Assembly: GCA_946482335.1 (NCBI GenBank)
Contig: CAMLRG010000029.1
Coordinates: forward strand, 1-37,380
Reading direction: 5' to 3'
Source: an uncultured Duganella sp.
Lineage (GTDB): Bacteria; Pseudomonadota; Gammaproteobacteria; Burkholderiales; Burkholderiaceae
DNA length: 37,380 nucleotides
The first letter of the stretch is position 1. The number at the start of each line of letters is the position of its first letter. The notes under the pieces were generated by a model. It was not told the DNA's origin. It searched no databases and was given only the letters and a program-made list of their open reading frames with translations. The translations under genes and the position numbers were made by a program. Positions 1 to 9,539 of the stretch are shown here, piece by piece.

Positions 1-51
1 GCAATCGGACACGGGCTCAGTCGCCTTGCGGCTGAGCCCGTGTCCGATTGC
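1..51. repeat. Long perfect hairpin repeat downstream of dciA
   Basis: Two perfect 20-bp inverted arms lie at 1-20 and 32-51. The spacer can pair further as CGC/GCG around a CTT loop. The left arm begins at the window edge and may extend outside. The following bases (52-65) carry a GACCTGACCCC motif that resembles the GGGTCTGACCC units of the repeat at 21120-21200, so both may belong to one repetitive family. It lies 3' of dciA (minus strand) and could act as a transcription end or mRNA-stabilising element. There is no U-tract, so a classical terminator is not claimed. Confidence 0.75.
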
Positions 52-76
52 CAGACCTGACCCCGACTTTAGAATC

Positions 77-547
77 CTATCCGCGGCGGCGGGCCACCAG
101 GCGCCGCATCGCTTCAATCAGCGGCCCGTTGGCCGCGGTGGGTTCCAGTTTCTGGCTCAGTTCGTCGAAGGAATCGACGGCCTTTTCGGGGAGCTTGAGG
201 CCTTCGCCGCTGGGCCCGACCGGGGCGATCCCTTTCGGCATCTGCACGCGGAAGCGGATATTGTTGATCTGCCATCCCTTCCCGTTCAACTCTTGCTGCA
301 ACTTGGGCACTTGCTGCTTGAGCTTGGCCGCCACCGCCGTGTTCGGCACGGCCAGGGTCATTTCGCTGCCGTCGAAGGCAAAGATTTCGCAAGCTTTGAA
401 CGCCGCCGGCAACACTTCATAGCAATCGTGTTGCAATTTTGCCATGCGCTGGACGGCTGGCAGCAGCCTGGCCAGCGTGGCATTGCCTTGCAGGAAATTG
501 GTCGCCTCCTGCGGGGCATAATTGCGATTGGTGAACGAGAAACGCAT
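77..547 (-). CDS. dciA: DciA-type helicase loader (DUF721 protein)
   Basis: 156-residue DUF721 protein. DciA is the ancestral loader or operator of the replicative helicase DnaB in bacteria that lack DnaC/DnaI. The N-terminal two thirds (about residues 15-105) form the DUF721 domain, with a conserved leucine-rich stretch ([20 protein letters not shown]) followed by the strand IRFRVQ. The C-terminus is short and basic (ARRRG). It is transcribed divergently from secA with about 146 bp between the starts. DciA-family genes beside secA/lpxC are a known arrangement in Pseudomonas and many betaproteobacteria. Start ATG at 547 has only a weak upstream GGCGGG as ribosome site. Family assignment is firm; the helicase-loading role comes from the family. 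Confidence 0.8.
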   Translation of the reverse strand: MRFSFTNRNYAPQEATNFLQGNATLARLLPAVQRMAKLQHDCYEVLPAAFKACEIFAFDGSEMTLAVPNTAVAAKLKQQVPKLQQELNGKGWQINNIRFRVQMPKGIAPVGPSGEGLKLPEKAVDSFDELSQKLEPTAANGPLIEAMRRLVARRRG

Positions 548-693
548 CCCGCCATTTTACAGTGGCAGCCTCAGCCGATGAAATTTTCAGCGCCGGACTA
601 TTGTTATGTCGGCTTTCACCCCCAACGTTGCCCGGAACGCATGATAAAATCACGCACTTTTGCCATTGGCGGACCCGAGGAAGAATTCAAGAA

Positions 694-3456
694 ATGTCCT
701 TACTGACCCAGATTTTCGGCAGCCGCAACCAGCGTCTGCTCAAGCAATACCAAAAAACGGTCAAGGCGATCAACGCCCTGGAGCCGGAGTTCGAAAAGCT
801 GTCGGATGCCGAGCTGCAAGCGAAAACGCCGGCTTTCAAGGAACGCGTGGCCAATGGCGAAGCGCTGGATTCCCTGCTGCCGGAAGCGTTCGCAGTCTGC
901 CGCGAAGCATCCAAGCGCGTCTTCAAGATGCGCCACTTTGACGTCCAGCTGATCGGCGGCATGGTATTGCACTTTGGCAAAATTGCCGAAATGGGTACCG
1001 GCGAAGGCAAAACGCTGACCGCAACCCTGCCAGCCTACCTGAATGCGCTGTCCGGCAAGGGCGTGCACATCGTGACCGTCAACGATTACCTGGCGCAGCG
1101 CGATGCGGAAACCATGGGCAAGCTGTACCGTTGGCTGGGCCTGTCCTGCGGCGTGAACCTGTCGCAAATGCCGCACGACGACAAGCAGGCCGCGTATGCC
1201 GCCGACATCACCTACGGCACCAACAATGAATTCGGTTTCGACTACCTGCGCGACAATATGGTGTTCGAAGCCAGCGAGCGCGTGCAGCGCGGCCTGAATT
1301 TCGGCATCGTCGACGAAGTGGACTCGATCCTGATCGACGAAGCGCGTACCCCGCTGATCATTTCCGGCCAGGCCGAGAACCACACCGACCTGTACCACAA
1401 GATGAACCTGCTGCCGCCGCAGCTGACCCTGCAGATCGGCGAGGAAACCCCGGACGGCAAGGGCAAGATCGAAGTGCCCGGCGACTACACCAAGGATGAA
1501 AAGTCGCACCAGGTGCTGCTGACCGAAGCCGGCCACGAAAAGGCCGAAGCCATCCTGACGAAGATGGGCTTGCTGCCGGAAGGCGCGTCCCTGTACGACT
1601 CCGCCAACATTACCCTGGTGCACCACCTGTACGCCGCCCTGCGCGCGCATGCCCTGTACTTCAAGGACCAGCACTACGTGGTGCAGAACAATGAAGTGGT
1701 GATCGTCGACGAATTCACCGGCCGCCTGATGACGGGCCGCCGCTGGTCCGACGGCCTGCACCAGGCAGTCGAAGCCAAGGAAGGCGTCAAGATCCAGAAC
1801 GAGAACCAGACCCTGGCCTCGATCACGTTCCAGAACTACTTCCGCATGTACGCCAAGCTGGCGGGCATGACCGGTACCGCCGACACCGAAGCCTACGAAT
1901 TCCAGGAAATCTACGGCCTGGAAACCGTGGTGATCCCGCCGAACCGTCCTTCCCAGCGCAAGGACCGCCAGGACCAGGTGTACAAGTCCAACGAAGAGAA
2001 GTACAACGCGATGATGCTGGACATCCGCGACTGCTACGAGCGCGGCCAGCCGGTGCTGGTGGGTACCACCTCGATCGAAAACTCCGAACTGCTGTCGGGC
2101 ATCCTGAACAAGGCCAAGCTGCCGCACAACGTGCTGAACGCAAAACAGCACGCACGCGAAGCGGAAATCATCGCCCAGGCGGGTTCGCCGAAGGCGATCA
2201 CCATTGCCACCAATATGGCAGGCCGTGGTACCGACATCGTGCTGGGCGGTAACGTTGAAAAGCAGATCCAGTTCATCGAAGCCAATCCGGACCTGGGCGA
2301 CGAAGAAAAGGCCAAGCAGGCCCAATCGCTGCGCGACAATTGGCAGACCCTGCACAACCAGGTGGTGGCGGCCGGCGGCCTGCACATCGTCGGTACCGAG
2401 CGCCACGAGTCCCGCCGCGTCGACAACCAGCTGCGTGGCCGTTCCGGCCGCCAGGGCGACCCGGGCTCCTCGCGCTTCTACCTGTCGCTGGACGACCCGC
2501 TCCTGCGCATCTTCGCCGGCGACCGCGTGCGCGCCATCATGGACCGCCTGAAGATGCCGGAAGGCGAACCGATCGAAGCGGGCATCGTGTCCCGTTCCAT
2601 CGAATCCGCGCAGCGCAAGGTCGAAGCCCGCAACTTCGACATCCGTAAGCAGCTGCTGGAATACGACGACGTCGCCAACGACCAGCGCAAGGTGATCTAC
2701 TCGCAGCGTAACGAGCTGCTGGAAGCGACCGATATCTCCGACACCATCCTGAACCTGCGCCACGGCGTGTTCACCGACCTGGTGCGCCAGTACGTGCCGG
2801 AAGAATCGGTGGAAGAGCAGTGGGACGTGCCTGCCCTGCAGAAGGCCCTGGCCAACGAGTGGCTGATCGACCTGCCGCTGGTCGAGATGATGGAGAAGGA
2901 AGCCAACGTCACCGACGAGGACCTCGTCGAACGCGTGGTGGCTGCAGCCGATGCCGTGTACCAGGCCAAGGTCGATATCGTGTCCAAGGAAGCCTTCGCC
3001 GGCTTCGAGCGCAACGTCATGCTGCAGTCGGTGGACACCCACTGGCGTGAGCACCTGGCCGCGCTGGACCACCTGCGCCAGGGCATCCACCTGCGCGGCT
3101 ATGCGCAAAAGAACCCTAAGCAGGAATACAAGCGCGAAGCGTTCGAGCTGTTCGGCACCATGCTGGAAATGATCAAGAACGACGTGATCCGCATGGTGAT
3201 GATGGTACGCATCCAGTCGCGCGAAGAGGTCGAGGCGGCGGAAGCGGAAATGAACAAATCGCACGTCGAGAACGTCCATTACCAGCACGCCGACTTCAAC
3301 CCGAACGCCGCGCCGGAAGAGTTGCTGGCGCCAACCGCCGTGCCAAGCAGCGAGTTCGAAACCAGCCTGTCCGTCGGCTACAAGGTAGGCCGCAACGACC
3401 CCTGCCCTTGCGGCAGCGGCAAGAAGTTCAAGGCTTGCCACGGCAAGCTGGCATAA
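694..3456 (+). CDS. secA: Preprotein translocase ATPase SecA
   Basis: 920-residue SecA, the ATP-driven motor that pushes preproteins through SecYEG. Visible are the N-terminal segment starting [10 protein letters not shown], Walker A GTGEGKT (residues 101-107), the [13 protein letters not shown]alker B region, the preprotein cross-linking and helicase domains, and a C-terminal SEC-C zinc tail ([13 protein letters not shown]) that binds SecB and lipids. The open frame reaches upstream to 562, but ATG 694 is chosen because SecA homologues begin here and GAGGAAG (677-683) precedes it. Length and motifs are normal. A hairpin terminator follows the stop. A TAAAAT box at 645-650 is a weak -10 candidate; no good -35 is seen. 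Confidence 0.98.
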   Translation: MSLLTQIFGSRNQRLLKQYQKTVKAINALEPEFEKLSDAELQAKTPAFKERVANGEALDSLLPEAFAVCREASKRVFKMRHFDVQLIGGMVLHFGKIAEMGTGEGKTLTATLPAYLNALSGKGVHIVTVNDYLAQRDAETMGKLYRWLGLSCGVNLSQMPHDDKQAAYAADITYGTNNEFGFDYLRDNMVFEASERVQRGLNFGIVDEVDSILIDEARTPLIISGQAENHTDLYHKMNLLPPQLTLQIGEETPDGKGKIEVPGDYTKDEKSHQVLLTEAGHEKAEAILTKMGLLPEGASLYDSANITLVHHLYAALRAHALYFKDQHYVVQNNEVVIVDEFTGRLMTGRRWSDGLHQAVEAKEGVKIQNENQTLASITFQNYFRMYAKLAGMTGTADTEAYEFQEIYGLETVVIPPNRPSQRKDRQDQVYKSNEEKYNAMMLDIRDCYERGQPVLVGTTSIENSELLSGILNKAKLPHNVLNAKQHAREAEIIAQAGSPKAITIATNMAGRGTDIVLGGNVEKQIQFIEANPDLGDEEKAKQAQSLRDNWQTLHNQVVAAGGLHIVGTERHESRRVDNQLRGRSGRQGDPGSSRFYLSLDDPLLRIFAGDRVRAIMDRLKMPEGEPIEAGIVSRSIESAQRKVEARNFDIRKQLLEYDDVANDQRKVIYSQRNELLEATDISDTILNLRHGVFTDLVRQYVPEESVEEQWDVPALQKALANEWLIDLPLVEMMEKEANVTDEDLVERVVAAADAVYQAKVDIVSKEAFAGFERNVMLQSVDTHWREHLAALDHLRQGIHLRGYAQKNPKQEYKREAFELFGTMLEMIKNDVIRMVMMVRIQSREEVEAAEAEMNKSHVENVHYQHADFNPNAAPEELLAPTAVPSSEFETSLSVGYKVGRNDPCPCGSGKKFKACHGKLA

Positions 3457-3475
3457 GCCTCACCGCCCCATCCTA

Positions 3476-3511
3476 CGGCCCGGCCGCGCAAGCGCCCGGG
3501 CCGTTTTGTTT
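3476..3511 (+). terminator. Intrinsic terminator of secA
   Basis: Arms CGGCCCGG (3476-3483) and CCGGGCCG (3496-3503) form a GC-rich stem directly followed by TTTTGTTT. It lies 20 bp after the secA stop and separates secA from the porin/urt operon. Confidence 0.85.
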
Positions 3512-3530
3512 GGTGACGCCAATCAGCCAC

Positions 3531-3546
3531 TACGTCACTTGACGTA
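3531..3546. promoter_or_regulatory. 16-bp palindrome upstream of the porin/urt operon, candidate operator
   Basis: TACGTCA (3531-3537) and TGACGTA (3540-3546) are perfect inverted repeats separated by CT. The site lies about 73 bp before the porin ATG, in the only sizeable untranslated stretch ahead of the operon. The second arm overlaps a TTGACG that could serve as a -35, but no -10 is seen at 17-bp spacing, which would suit an activator-dependent promoter. A dyad of this size fits a dimeric regulator, for example the LuxR-type response regulator encoded at 10216-11151. The pairing is inference. Confidence 0.4.
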
Positions 3547-3618
3547 TGGGCCAACGCGGCCAGCCTCTTTACTCTGACACAAGCGGCAACATTTCAAACT
3601 TGTGAAAAGAGGACTGGC

Positions 3619-4728
3619 ATGCAAAAGAAGATCAAGCTCTCCGTATTACTCAGCGCCGCCATGGCGTCGCTGGCGCACGCGGGTGCGACCATTCCGATCG
3701 GCGAGGACAGGTCCGTCAGCGTGGGTTTTGGCGCACGTGGCAGTTACACCAGTGCCAAGGACGGCGCGCCGGACGGGAGTTCGCGCTCGAACGATTTCAA
3801 CCTGGACAGTGCGCGCCTGTTCTTTGGCGCTTCGTTGAACAAGACCATCAAGGGCATGCTGAACACGGAATGGGACGGCGACCAGATCCGGGTACTCGAT
3901 GCTGCCGCGCAGTTCGCATTTTCGCCGGAGCTGAACGTCTGGGCCGGTCGCCTCCTGTCGCCGAGCGACCGGGCCAACATGGCCGGCCCATATTATTCGC
4001 TCGGTGGCGGCTACTGGGCGGGCGTGGCGTCGCGCTACGGCTACAACGGCGGCATTTTCCGTGGCCGTGATGACGGCGTGGTGGTGTGGGGCAATGCGGC
4101 TGGGGGCAAGCTCGGATATTCCTTCGGCGCTTTCGAGGGCCATACCTTCGGCATCGGCAGCATGACGCAGAAGGAAGCCAAGGCCGCGGGCGTCAAGGCC
4201 GACGACAGCCTGATGTACGCAGGCCGCGTGCAATACGACTTCTGGGATGCGGAGCCGGGCTACTACGGCACCGGCAACTACCTGGGCAGCAAGGATATCC
4301 TGGCCATCGGCCTGGCAGGCCGCTACCAGAAGGATGGCGTGCTGACCGTCGCCAGGAACGGCGATTACAAGGCATGGAACCTGGACTTCCTGCTGGAGAA
4401 ACGCATCGGGGCCGGTGCGGTGTCGGTGGAAGCGGCCTATTACGACTACAGCAATGGCGACGTCATCCTGGCGGAGCAGGGCAAGGCGTGGTCGACCGGC
4501 CTTGCTTACGTATTCAACCTGGCGCCAGGCCAGGGCAAGTTGCAGCCCTTCGTCCAATACCAGAAGTTCAAGCCCGATAACAATGTCGACGTCAAGCAGT
4601 CGGACGTCGGCATCAATTACATCATCGATGGCTACAACGCGCAGTTGAGCGCCAAGTATTCGAAGACCGAGACGGTCGCCGCCGCCGACCAGTCGAAGTT
4701 TGTCGTCGCGCTGCAAGTCCAATACTAA
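3619..4728 (+). CDS. fmdC: FmdC-like outer-membrane porin for short-chain amides/urea
   Basis: 369 residues with a signal peptide (residues 1-21, cleavage after AHA), then alternating beta-strand sequence rich in Gly, Tyr and aromatic girdles. It ends in aromatic tyrosine (VVALQVQY), the usual outer-membrane beta-barrel end signal. It directly precedes urtA by 36 bp, in the same order as fmdC-fmdD in Methylophilus, where FmdC is the porin for short-chain amides and urea. ATG 3619 is supported by AGAGGA five bases upstream. Porin class is firm; the FmdC label rests mainly on gene context and overall resemblance, so substrate is inferred. A generic phosphate-selective-type porin is the alternative. 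Confidence 0.75.
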   Translation: MQKKIKLSVLLSAAMASLAHAGATIPIGEDRSVSVGFGARGSYTSAKDGAPDGSSRSNDFNLDSARLFFGASLNKTIKGMLNTEWDGDQIRVLDAAAQFAFSPELNVWAGRLLSPSDRANMAGPYYSLGGGYWAGVASRYGYNGGIFRGRDDGVVVWGNAAGGKLGYSFGAFEGHTFGIGSMTQKEAKAAGVKADDSLMYAGRVQYDFWDAEPGYYGTGNYLGSKDILAIGLAGRYQKDGVLTVARNGDYKAWNLDFLLEKRIGAGAVSVEAAYYDYSNGDVILAEQGKAWSTGLAYVFNLAPGQGKLQPFVQYQKFKPDNNVDVKQSDVGINYIIDGYNAQLSAKYSKTETVAAADQSKFVVALQVQY

Positions 4729-4764
4729 GCACCATCCTTTCACCATCAGAAGAGGGTAACCATT

Positions 4765-6021
4765 ATGCAAACTCGCCGTCATTTCTTCGCTTCCATGACC
4801 CGCATTGCGGTGGCCGCCGCCATGTTGGGCGGCAGCTTCGCGGCCCACGCGGCCGACACCATCAAGGTCGGCATCCTGCACTCGCTGTCCGGCACCATGG
4901 CGATTTCCGAAACTTCGCTGAAGGACGTGGCCTTGATGGCCATCGACGAGATCAATGCCAAGGGCGGTGTGCTGGGCAAGAAGCTGGAGCCGGTGGTGGT
5001 CGATCCGGCGTCGAACTGGCCGCTGTTCGCCGAGAAGGCGCGCCAGTTGATCGCGAAGGATAAGGTGGCCGCAGTCTTCGGCTGCTGGACTTCGGTGTCG
5101 CGCAAGTCCGTGCTGCCGGTATTCAAGGAACTGAATGGCTTGCTGTTCTACCCGGTGCAATACGAAGGGGAAGAACTCGAGAAGAACGTGTTCTATACCG
5201 GCGCGGCGCCGAACCAGCAGGCGATTCCAGCCGTCGAATACCTGATGAGCAAGGAGGGCGGCGGCGCCAAGCGCTTCGTGTTGCTTGGCACGGACTATGT
5301 GTACCCGCGTACCACCAACAAGATCCTGCGCGCTTTCCTGAAGAGTAAAGGCGTGAAGGACAGCGATATCGAGGAAACCTACACGCCGTTCGGCCATTCG
5401 GACTACCAGACCATCGTCGCCAATATCAAGAAGTTCTCGGCCGGCGGCAAGACCGCCGTGATCTCCACCATCAACGGCGACTCCAACGTGCCCTTCTACA
5501 AGGAGCTGGGCAATGCCGGCCTGAAGTCGACGCAGGTGCCGGTCGTCGCCTTCTCGGTGGGTGAAGAGGAACTGCGAGGTGTGGATGCCAAGCCGCTGGT
5601 AGGCCACCTGGCAGCCTGGAATTACTTCGAGTCGGTGAAAAATCCGGTGAACGAGGCGTTCATCAAGAAATGGAAGGCCTATGCCGTGGCGAAGAAGCTG
5701 CCGAATGCCGCGACGGCGGTCACCAACGATCCGATGGAGGCAACCTATGTCGGCATCAACATGTGGGCGCAGGCTGTCGAGAAGGCCAAGTCCACCGACA
5801 CCGACAAGGTGATCGCGGCAATGGGGGGCCAGTCCTTCAAGGCGCCGTCCGGCTTCACCCTGACCATGGACCCGAGCAACCACCACCTGCACAAGCCGGT
5901 GATGATCGGCGAAATCAAGGCTGACGGCCAGTTCAGCGTCGTATGGAAGACCAAGGAACCGATCCGCGCACAGCCCTGGAGCCCGTTCATTCCGGGTAAC
6001 GAAGGCAAGCAAAAGATGTAA
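4765..6021 (+). CDS. urtA: Urea ABC transporter substrate-binding protein UrtA
   Basis: 418-residue periplasmic binding protein of the branched-chain amino acid/urea class (Peripla_BP_5). The leader has a twin-arginine-like motif (TRRHFFAS) and an Ala-rich hydrophobic stretch ending AHAAD, so Tat export is possible. The mature part starts IKVGILHSLSGTMAISE. GCWTSVSRKSVLPVF and NGLLFYPVQYEGEE are strongly typical of UrtA. It captures urea or short amides for UrtBCDE. ATG 4765 follows AGAGGG. It is second in the porin-urt operon, and a stable hairpin follows before urtB, which probably lets urtA be expressed more than the permease genes. Confidence 0.95.
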   Translation: MQTRRHFFASMTRIAVAAAMLGGSFAAHAADTIKVGILHSLSGTMAISETSLKDVALMAIDEINAKGGVLGKKLEPVVVDPASNWPLFAEKARQLIAKDKVAAVFGCWTSVSRKSVLPVFKELNGLLFYPVQYEGEELEKNVFYTGAAPNQQAIPAVEYLMSKEGGGAKRFVLLGTDYVYPRTTNKILRAFLKSKGVKDSDIEETYTPFGHSDYQTIVANIKKFSAGGKTAVISTINGDSNVPFYKELGNAGLKSTQVPVVAFSVGEEELRGVDAKPLVGHLAAWNYFESVKNPVNEAFIKKWKAYAVAKKLPNAATAVTNDPMEATYVGINMWAQAVEKAKSTDTDKVIAAMGGQSFKAPSGFTLTMDPSNHHLHKPVMIGEIKADGQFSVVWKTKEPIRAQPWSPFIPGNEGKQKM

Positions 6022-6028
6022 GCCGTAC

Positions 6029-6056
6029 GCCGGCGGCGGGCGTGCCGCCCGCCGGC
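6029..6056 (+). promoter_or_regulatory. Intercistronic hairpin between urtA and urtB
   Basis: GCCGGCGG (6029-6036) pairs with CCGCCGGC (6049-6056), and an inner GGC/GCC pairing lengthens the stem. There is no clean U-tract, so it looks more like an mRNA-stabilising or attenuating stem than a full terminator. Such stems after binding-protein genes often raise binding protein over permease. Confidence 0.5.
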
Positions 6057-6078
6057 CTTGATTTTCGGAGACTTCCCC

Positions 6079-7650
6079 ATGATGTATTCCGCTGTGCGCC
6101 GGCTGCTGGCCGGCATGGCCCTTTGCCTGCTGGCCGGCGCCGCGCAGGCGGCCATCGCGCCAGCCCTGCTGCAGGCGCTGGCCGGCGACGACCCAGACGC
6201 CAGGGTGGCCGCGGTCGCCGCCATCGGTGCGCTCGGCACGCCGGAGGCGGCGGCCGTGCTGCGCGACTTGAAGGACGACGCCTTGTACCTGACGCCTGAC
6301 GGGCAAGTCGCAAGCGTCGCACCGCCGTCGCCAGCGCCCGAGGGTGCGGCTGCGATTGTCGTCAACAACCGCCTGCGCGCTGCCATCGAAGCAGCCTTGT
6401 CAGGCATGGATTTGCTGGCGCCGGAGCCGGCGCAACGCCTGGCGGCCGCGCGCGCCCTGGTGGGCCAGGAATTGAGCCCCGGCCAGCTGGCACTGGCACA
6501 GCGCGCATTGAAGGCCGAGCAGGATGCGCAGGTGCGACCTGCGCTGCAACTGCTGCTGGCGCTCGCCAGCTTGCAATCGCCGCAGGCAGGCGAGCGTGCC
6601 GCTGCCGCACGGCAGGTGGGCGAGTTGGGCGGCAGTGCGCAGCGCCTGGCGCTGCAGGCCATGCTGGAGCAGGCTTCCGGCGAAGCCGATGCGGCCGTCC
6701 GCTTGGCGGTTACGGAGGCATTGAGGGCCATCGATGCCAGGCAAGCCCGCACGGAGCTGGTCGGCAACCTGTTCTATGGCGTGTCGCTGGCCAGCGTGCT
6801 GCTGCTGGCGGCACTCGGCCTGGCCATCACCTTCGGCCTGATGGGCATCATCAATATGGCGCACGGCGAACTACTGATGATCGGCGCCTATACGACCTAT
6901 CTGGTGCAGGCGCTGTTCCGCCATTACCTGCCGCAGGCGCTGGACTTGTACCTGCTGGCGGCGCTGCCTGCCGCTTTCGCCGTGGCGGCGCTGGTGGGCA
7001 TGGCGCTGGAGCGCACGGTAATCCGCTGGCTGTACGGGCGACCGCTGGAAACCTTGCTGGCGACCTGGGGCATCAGCCTGGTGCTGATGCAGGCGGTGCG
7101 CACCCTGTTCGGCGCGCAGAATGTGGAGGTGGCCAATCCGGCCTGGATGTCGGGCGGCGTGACGGTGCTCGGATCGCTGGTGCTGCCCTACAACCGCATT
7201 GCCATCATCGTCTTTGCCGTGCTGGTGACGGCCGGCGTCTGGCTGCTGCTGAACGGCACGCGGCTTGGCCTGTTCGTGCGCGCCGTCATGCAGAACCGGC
7301 GCATGGCCGGCTGCGTCGGCGTGCCGACCGGCCGCATCGACATGCTCACTTTCGGTCTCGGCTCCGGCATTGCGGGGCTGGGCGGGGTGGCGCTGTCGCA
7401 GCTGGGCAATGTTGGCCCGGACCTCGGGCAATCCTACATCATCGACTCGTTCATGGTGGTGGTACTGGGCGGAGTCGGCCAACTGGCCGGTACCGTGATC
7501 GCTGCCCTGGGACTTGGTGAAGCCAACAAGTTGCTGGAGCCGTTGGCAGGCGCCGTGCTGGCCAAGATCGCCATCCTCGCCTTCATCATCATCTTCATCC
7601 AGCGCCGGCCGCAAGGACTGTTTGCTGTCAAAGGCAGGAGTGTCGAATGA
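6079..7650 (+). CDS. urtB: Urea ABC transporter permease UrtB
   Basis: 523 residues. Order: a cleavable-looking signal segment (1-25), a periplasmic Ala-rich HEAT-like helical region (about 26-215), then a LivH-type permease domain (about 225-523) with many hydrophobic helices and GLMGIINMAHGELLMIGAY near its beginning. The extended N-terminal domain is usual in proteobacterial UrtB and absent from LivH. ATG 6079 is preferred over an upstream TTG at 6058 because GGAGA (6067-6071) lies seven bases before it. The end overlaps urtC by ATGA, indicating translational coupling. It forms the inner-membrane channel with UrtC. Confidence 0.95.
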   Translation: MMYSAVRRLLAGMALCLLAGAAQAAIAPALLQALAGDDPDARVAAVAAIGALGTPEAAAVLRDLKDDALYLTPDGQVASVAPPSPAPEGAAAIVVNNRLRAAIEAALSGMDLLAPEPAQRLAAARALVGQELSPGQLALAQRALKAEQDAQVRPALQLLLALASLQSPQAGERAAAARQVGELGGSAQRLALQAMLEQASGEADAAVRLAVTEALRAIDARQARTELVGNLFYGVSLASVLLLAALGLAITFGLMGIINMAHGELLMIGAYTTYLVQALFRHYLPQALDLYLLAALPAAFAVAALVGMALERTVIRWLYGRPLETLLATWGISLVLMQAVRTLFGAQNVEVANPAWMSGGVTVLGSLVLPYNRIAIIVFAVLVTAGVWLLLNGTRLGLFVRAVMQNRRMAGCVGVPTGRIDMLTFGLGSGIAGLGGVALSQLGNVGPDLGQSYIIDSFMVVVLGGVGQLAGTVIAALGLGEANKLLEPLAGAVLAKIAILAFIIIFIQRRPQGLFAVKGRSVE

Positions 7651-8756
7651 GTAAACTGTTTTCCCGTCGAACCTGGTTTGCAGTGGCGGGCCTGGCGCTG
7701 CTGGCGGCCTTGCTGCCGGCATGCAATCTCGCCTTCCCGCCTGGGCATGCGCTGCATGTGCCGGACTACCTGATCGGGTTGACCGGCAAGTTCATGTGCT
7801 ATGCGCTGGCTGCGCTGGCGCTCGACCTGGTATGGGGCTACACCGGCATCCTTTCGCTGGGCCATGGCTTGTTCTTTGCGCTGGGCGGCTATGCCCACGG
7901 CATGTACCTGATGCGGGCGATCGGTCGCGACGGCGTCTACCAGAGCGCGCTGCCCGACTTCATGGTCTTCCTGGACTGGAAGGAATTTCCCTGGTACTGG
8001 GCCATGACGGACAGCTTCTGGTACTGCATGGCGCTGGTGGTCCTGGTGCCGGGCGCGCTGGCCTTCGTGTTCGGCTATTTCGCCTTCCGTTCGCGCATCA
8101 AGGGCGTGTATTTCTCCATCATCACGCAAGCCCTGACGTATGCCTGCATGCTGCTGTTTTTCCGCAATGACACTGGCTTCGGCGGCAACAACGGCTTCAC
8201 CGATTTCAAGCGCATTCTCGGCTACAGCATCACGGCGCCGGCCACCAAGGCAATGCTGTACCTGGCGACCCTGGCCTGCCTGGTGGGGGCGCTGCTGCTG
8301 TGCCGCTGGATCGTGACGTCGCGCCTGGGCCGCGTGCTGCAGGCGGTACGCGATTCGGAGGCGCGCCTGATGTTCATCGGCTACAACCCGCTGTGGTTCA
8401 AGCTCTTTGTCTGGACCCTGTCGGCCGTCCTGTGCGCGATTGCAGGTGCGCTGTATGTGCCTCAGGTGGGCATCATCAATCCGTCGGAAATGTCGCCGGC
8501 CAATTCGATCGAGATGGTGGTCTGGGTGGCCGTCGGCGGCCGCGGCACGCTGCTGGGCGCGATCCTCGGCGCGTTCACGGTGAATGGCTTGAAGAGCTGG
8601 TTTACCGCAGCCTTCCCGGACCTGTGGCTGTTTGCGCTGGGCCTGCTGTTCATCCTGGTCACGCTGCTGATGCAGAAAGGCCTGCTGGGCCTGCGCCTGC
8701 CGCAGCGTACCCAACGTGTACCTGAGCCGAAACAAGAACTGGAGGAAGCAGCATGA
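7647..8756 (+). CDS. urtC: Urea ABC transporter permease UrtC
   Basis: 369-residue LivM-type inner-membrane permease with about ten hydrophobic segments. Typical are DLVWGYTGILSLGHGLFFALG near residues 58-80 and the cytoplasmic coupling loop RVLQAVRDSEARLMFIGYNP. GFGGNNGFTDF is typical of UrtC. It partners with UrtB in the channel. Both ends are coupled: the start overlaps the urtB stop (ATGA) and the stop overlaps the urtD start (ATGA). Length is normal. Confidence 0.95.
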   Translation: MSKLFSRRTWFAVAGLALLAALLPACNLAFPPGHALHVPDYLIGLTGKFMCYALAALALDLVWGYTGILSLGHGLFFALGGYAHGMYLMRAIGRDGVYQSALPDFMVFLDWKEFPWYWAMTDSFWYCMALVVLVPGALAFVFGYFAFRSRIKGVYFSIITQALTYACMLLFFRNDTGFGGNNGFTDFKRILGYSITAPATKAMLYLATLACLVGALLLCRWIVTSRLGRVLQAVRDSEARLMFIGYNPLWFKLFVWTLSAVLCAIAGALYVPQVGIINPSEMSPANSIEMVVWVAVGGRGTLLGAILGAFTVNGLKSWFTAAFPDLWLFALGLLFILVTLLMQKGLLGLRLPQRTQRVPEPKQELEEAA

Positions 8757-9532
8757 AGGTCGCGCAAGACACCGGGCTGGACACCAGCCATGGCGCCATC
8801 CTCTACCTGGAAGACGTGACGGTCGAATTCGACGGTTTCCGCGCCCTGAACAAGCTCAGTCTCGATATCTCGGTGGGTGAGCTGCGCTGCATCATCGGCC
8901 CCAATGGCGCCGGCAAGACCACGATGATGGACGTCATCACCGGCAAGACCCGGCCCAGTTCAGGCAGCGCCTGGTTCGGCCAGCGCCACGATCTGTCGGC
9001 GCTGACCGAATACCAGATCGCGCAAGCCGGCATCGGCCGTAAATTCCAGCGGCCGACGGTGTTCGAATCGCACACGGTGTTCGAAAACCTGGAGCTGGCC
9101 ATGAAGATGGACAAGCGCGTGCGGCCCACGCTGTTCGCGCGCCTGAGCGGCGAACAGCGCGACAAGATCGCCGCCATCCTGCGCCAGATCCGCCTGGAAG
9201 GGCAGGCGCAGCGCCTGGCGGGCCTGCTTTCGCACGGCCAGAAGCAATGGCTTGAAATCGGCATGCTGCTGATCCAGGACCCGCAATTGATCCTGCTCGA
9301 CGAACCGGTGGCCGGCATGTCCGACGCCGAGACGGCGCGTACCGCGGAATTGCTGAACGAATTGCGCGGCAAGCATTCCATCATGGTGGTGGAGCACGAC
9401 ATGGGCTTCGTGGCCGAGATCGCGCAGCGCGGCAAGGTGACGGTGCTGCACGAAGGCGCGGTGCTGGCGCAGGGCCGCATGGACGAAGTGCAGGCCGATG
9501 AACGGGTGATAGAAGTCTACTTGGGACGTTAG
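8753..9532 (+). CDS. urtD: Urea ABC transporter ATPase UrtD
   Basis: 259-residue ABC ATPase. Walker A GPNGAGKTT is at 49-57, Walker B LILLDEP at 179-185. The ABC signature is the UrtD-specific variant LSHGQKQ (159-165) in place of LSGGQ, which separates it from LivG. The H-loop lies in MVVEHDMGFV. It energises urea import with UrtE at the cytoplasmic face. The start overlaps the urtC stop by four bases; urtE begins seven bases after the stop. Confidence 0.95.
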   Translation: MKVAQDTGLDTSHGAILYLEDVTVEFDGFRALNKLSLDISVGELRCIIGPNGAGKTTMMDVITGKTRPSSGSAWFGQRHDLSALTEYQIAQAGIGRKFQRPTVFESHTVFENLELAMKMDKRVRPTLFARLSGEQRDKIAAILRQIRLEGQAQRLAGLLSHGQKQWLEIGMLLIQDPQLILLDEPVAGMSDAETARTAELLNELRGKHSIMVVEHDMGFVAEIAQRGKVTVLHEGAVLAQGRMDEVQADERVIEVYLGR

Positions 9533-9539
9533 GACGAAG

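Noticed and set aside
700..3441. A 900-codon open frame on the minus strand opposite secA
   Set aside because: It is the mirror of GC-rich secA codons; the translation is His/Val/Gln-rich low-complexity without domain-like sequence, while secA is unmistakable.
3646..6306. An 886-codon open frame on the minus strand opposite the porin and urtA
   Set aside because: It spans two clearly coding genes on the other strand and shows no recognisable family; a codon-bias shadow.
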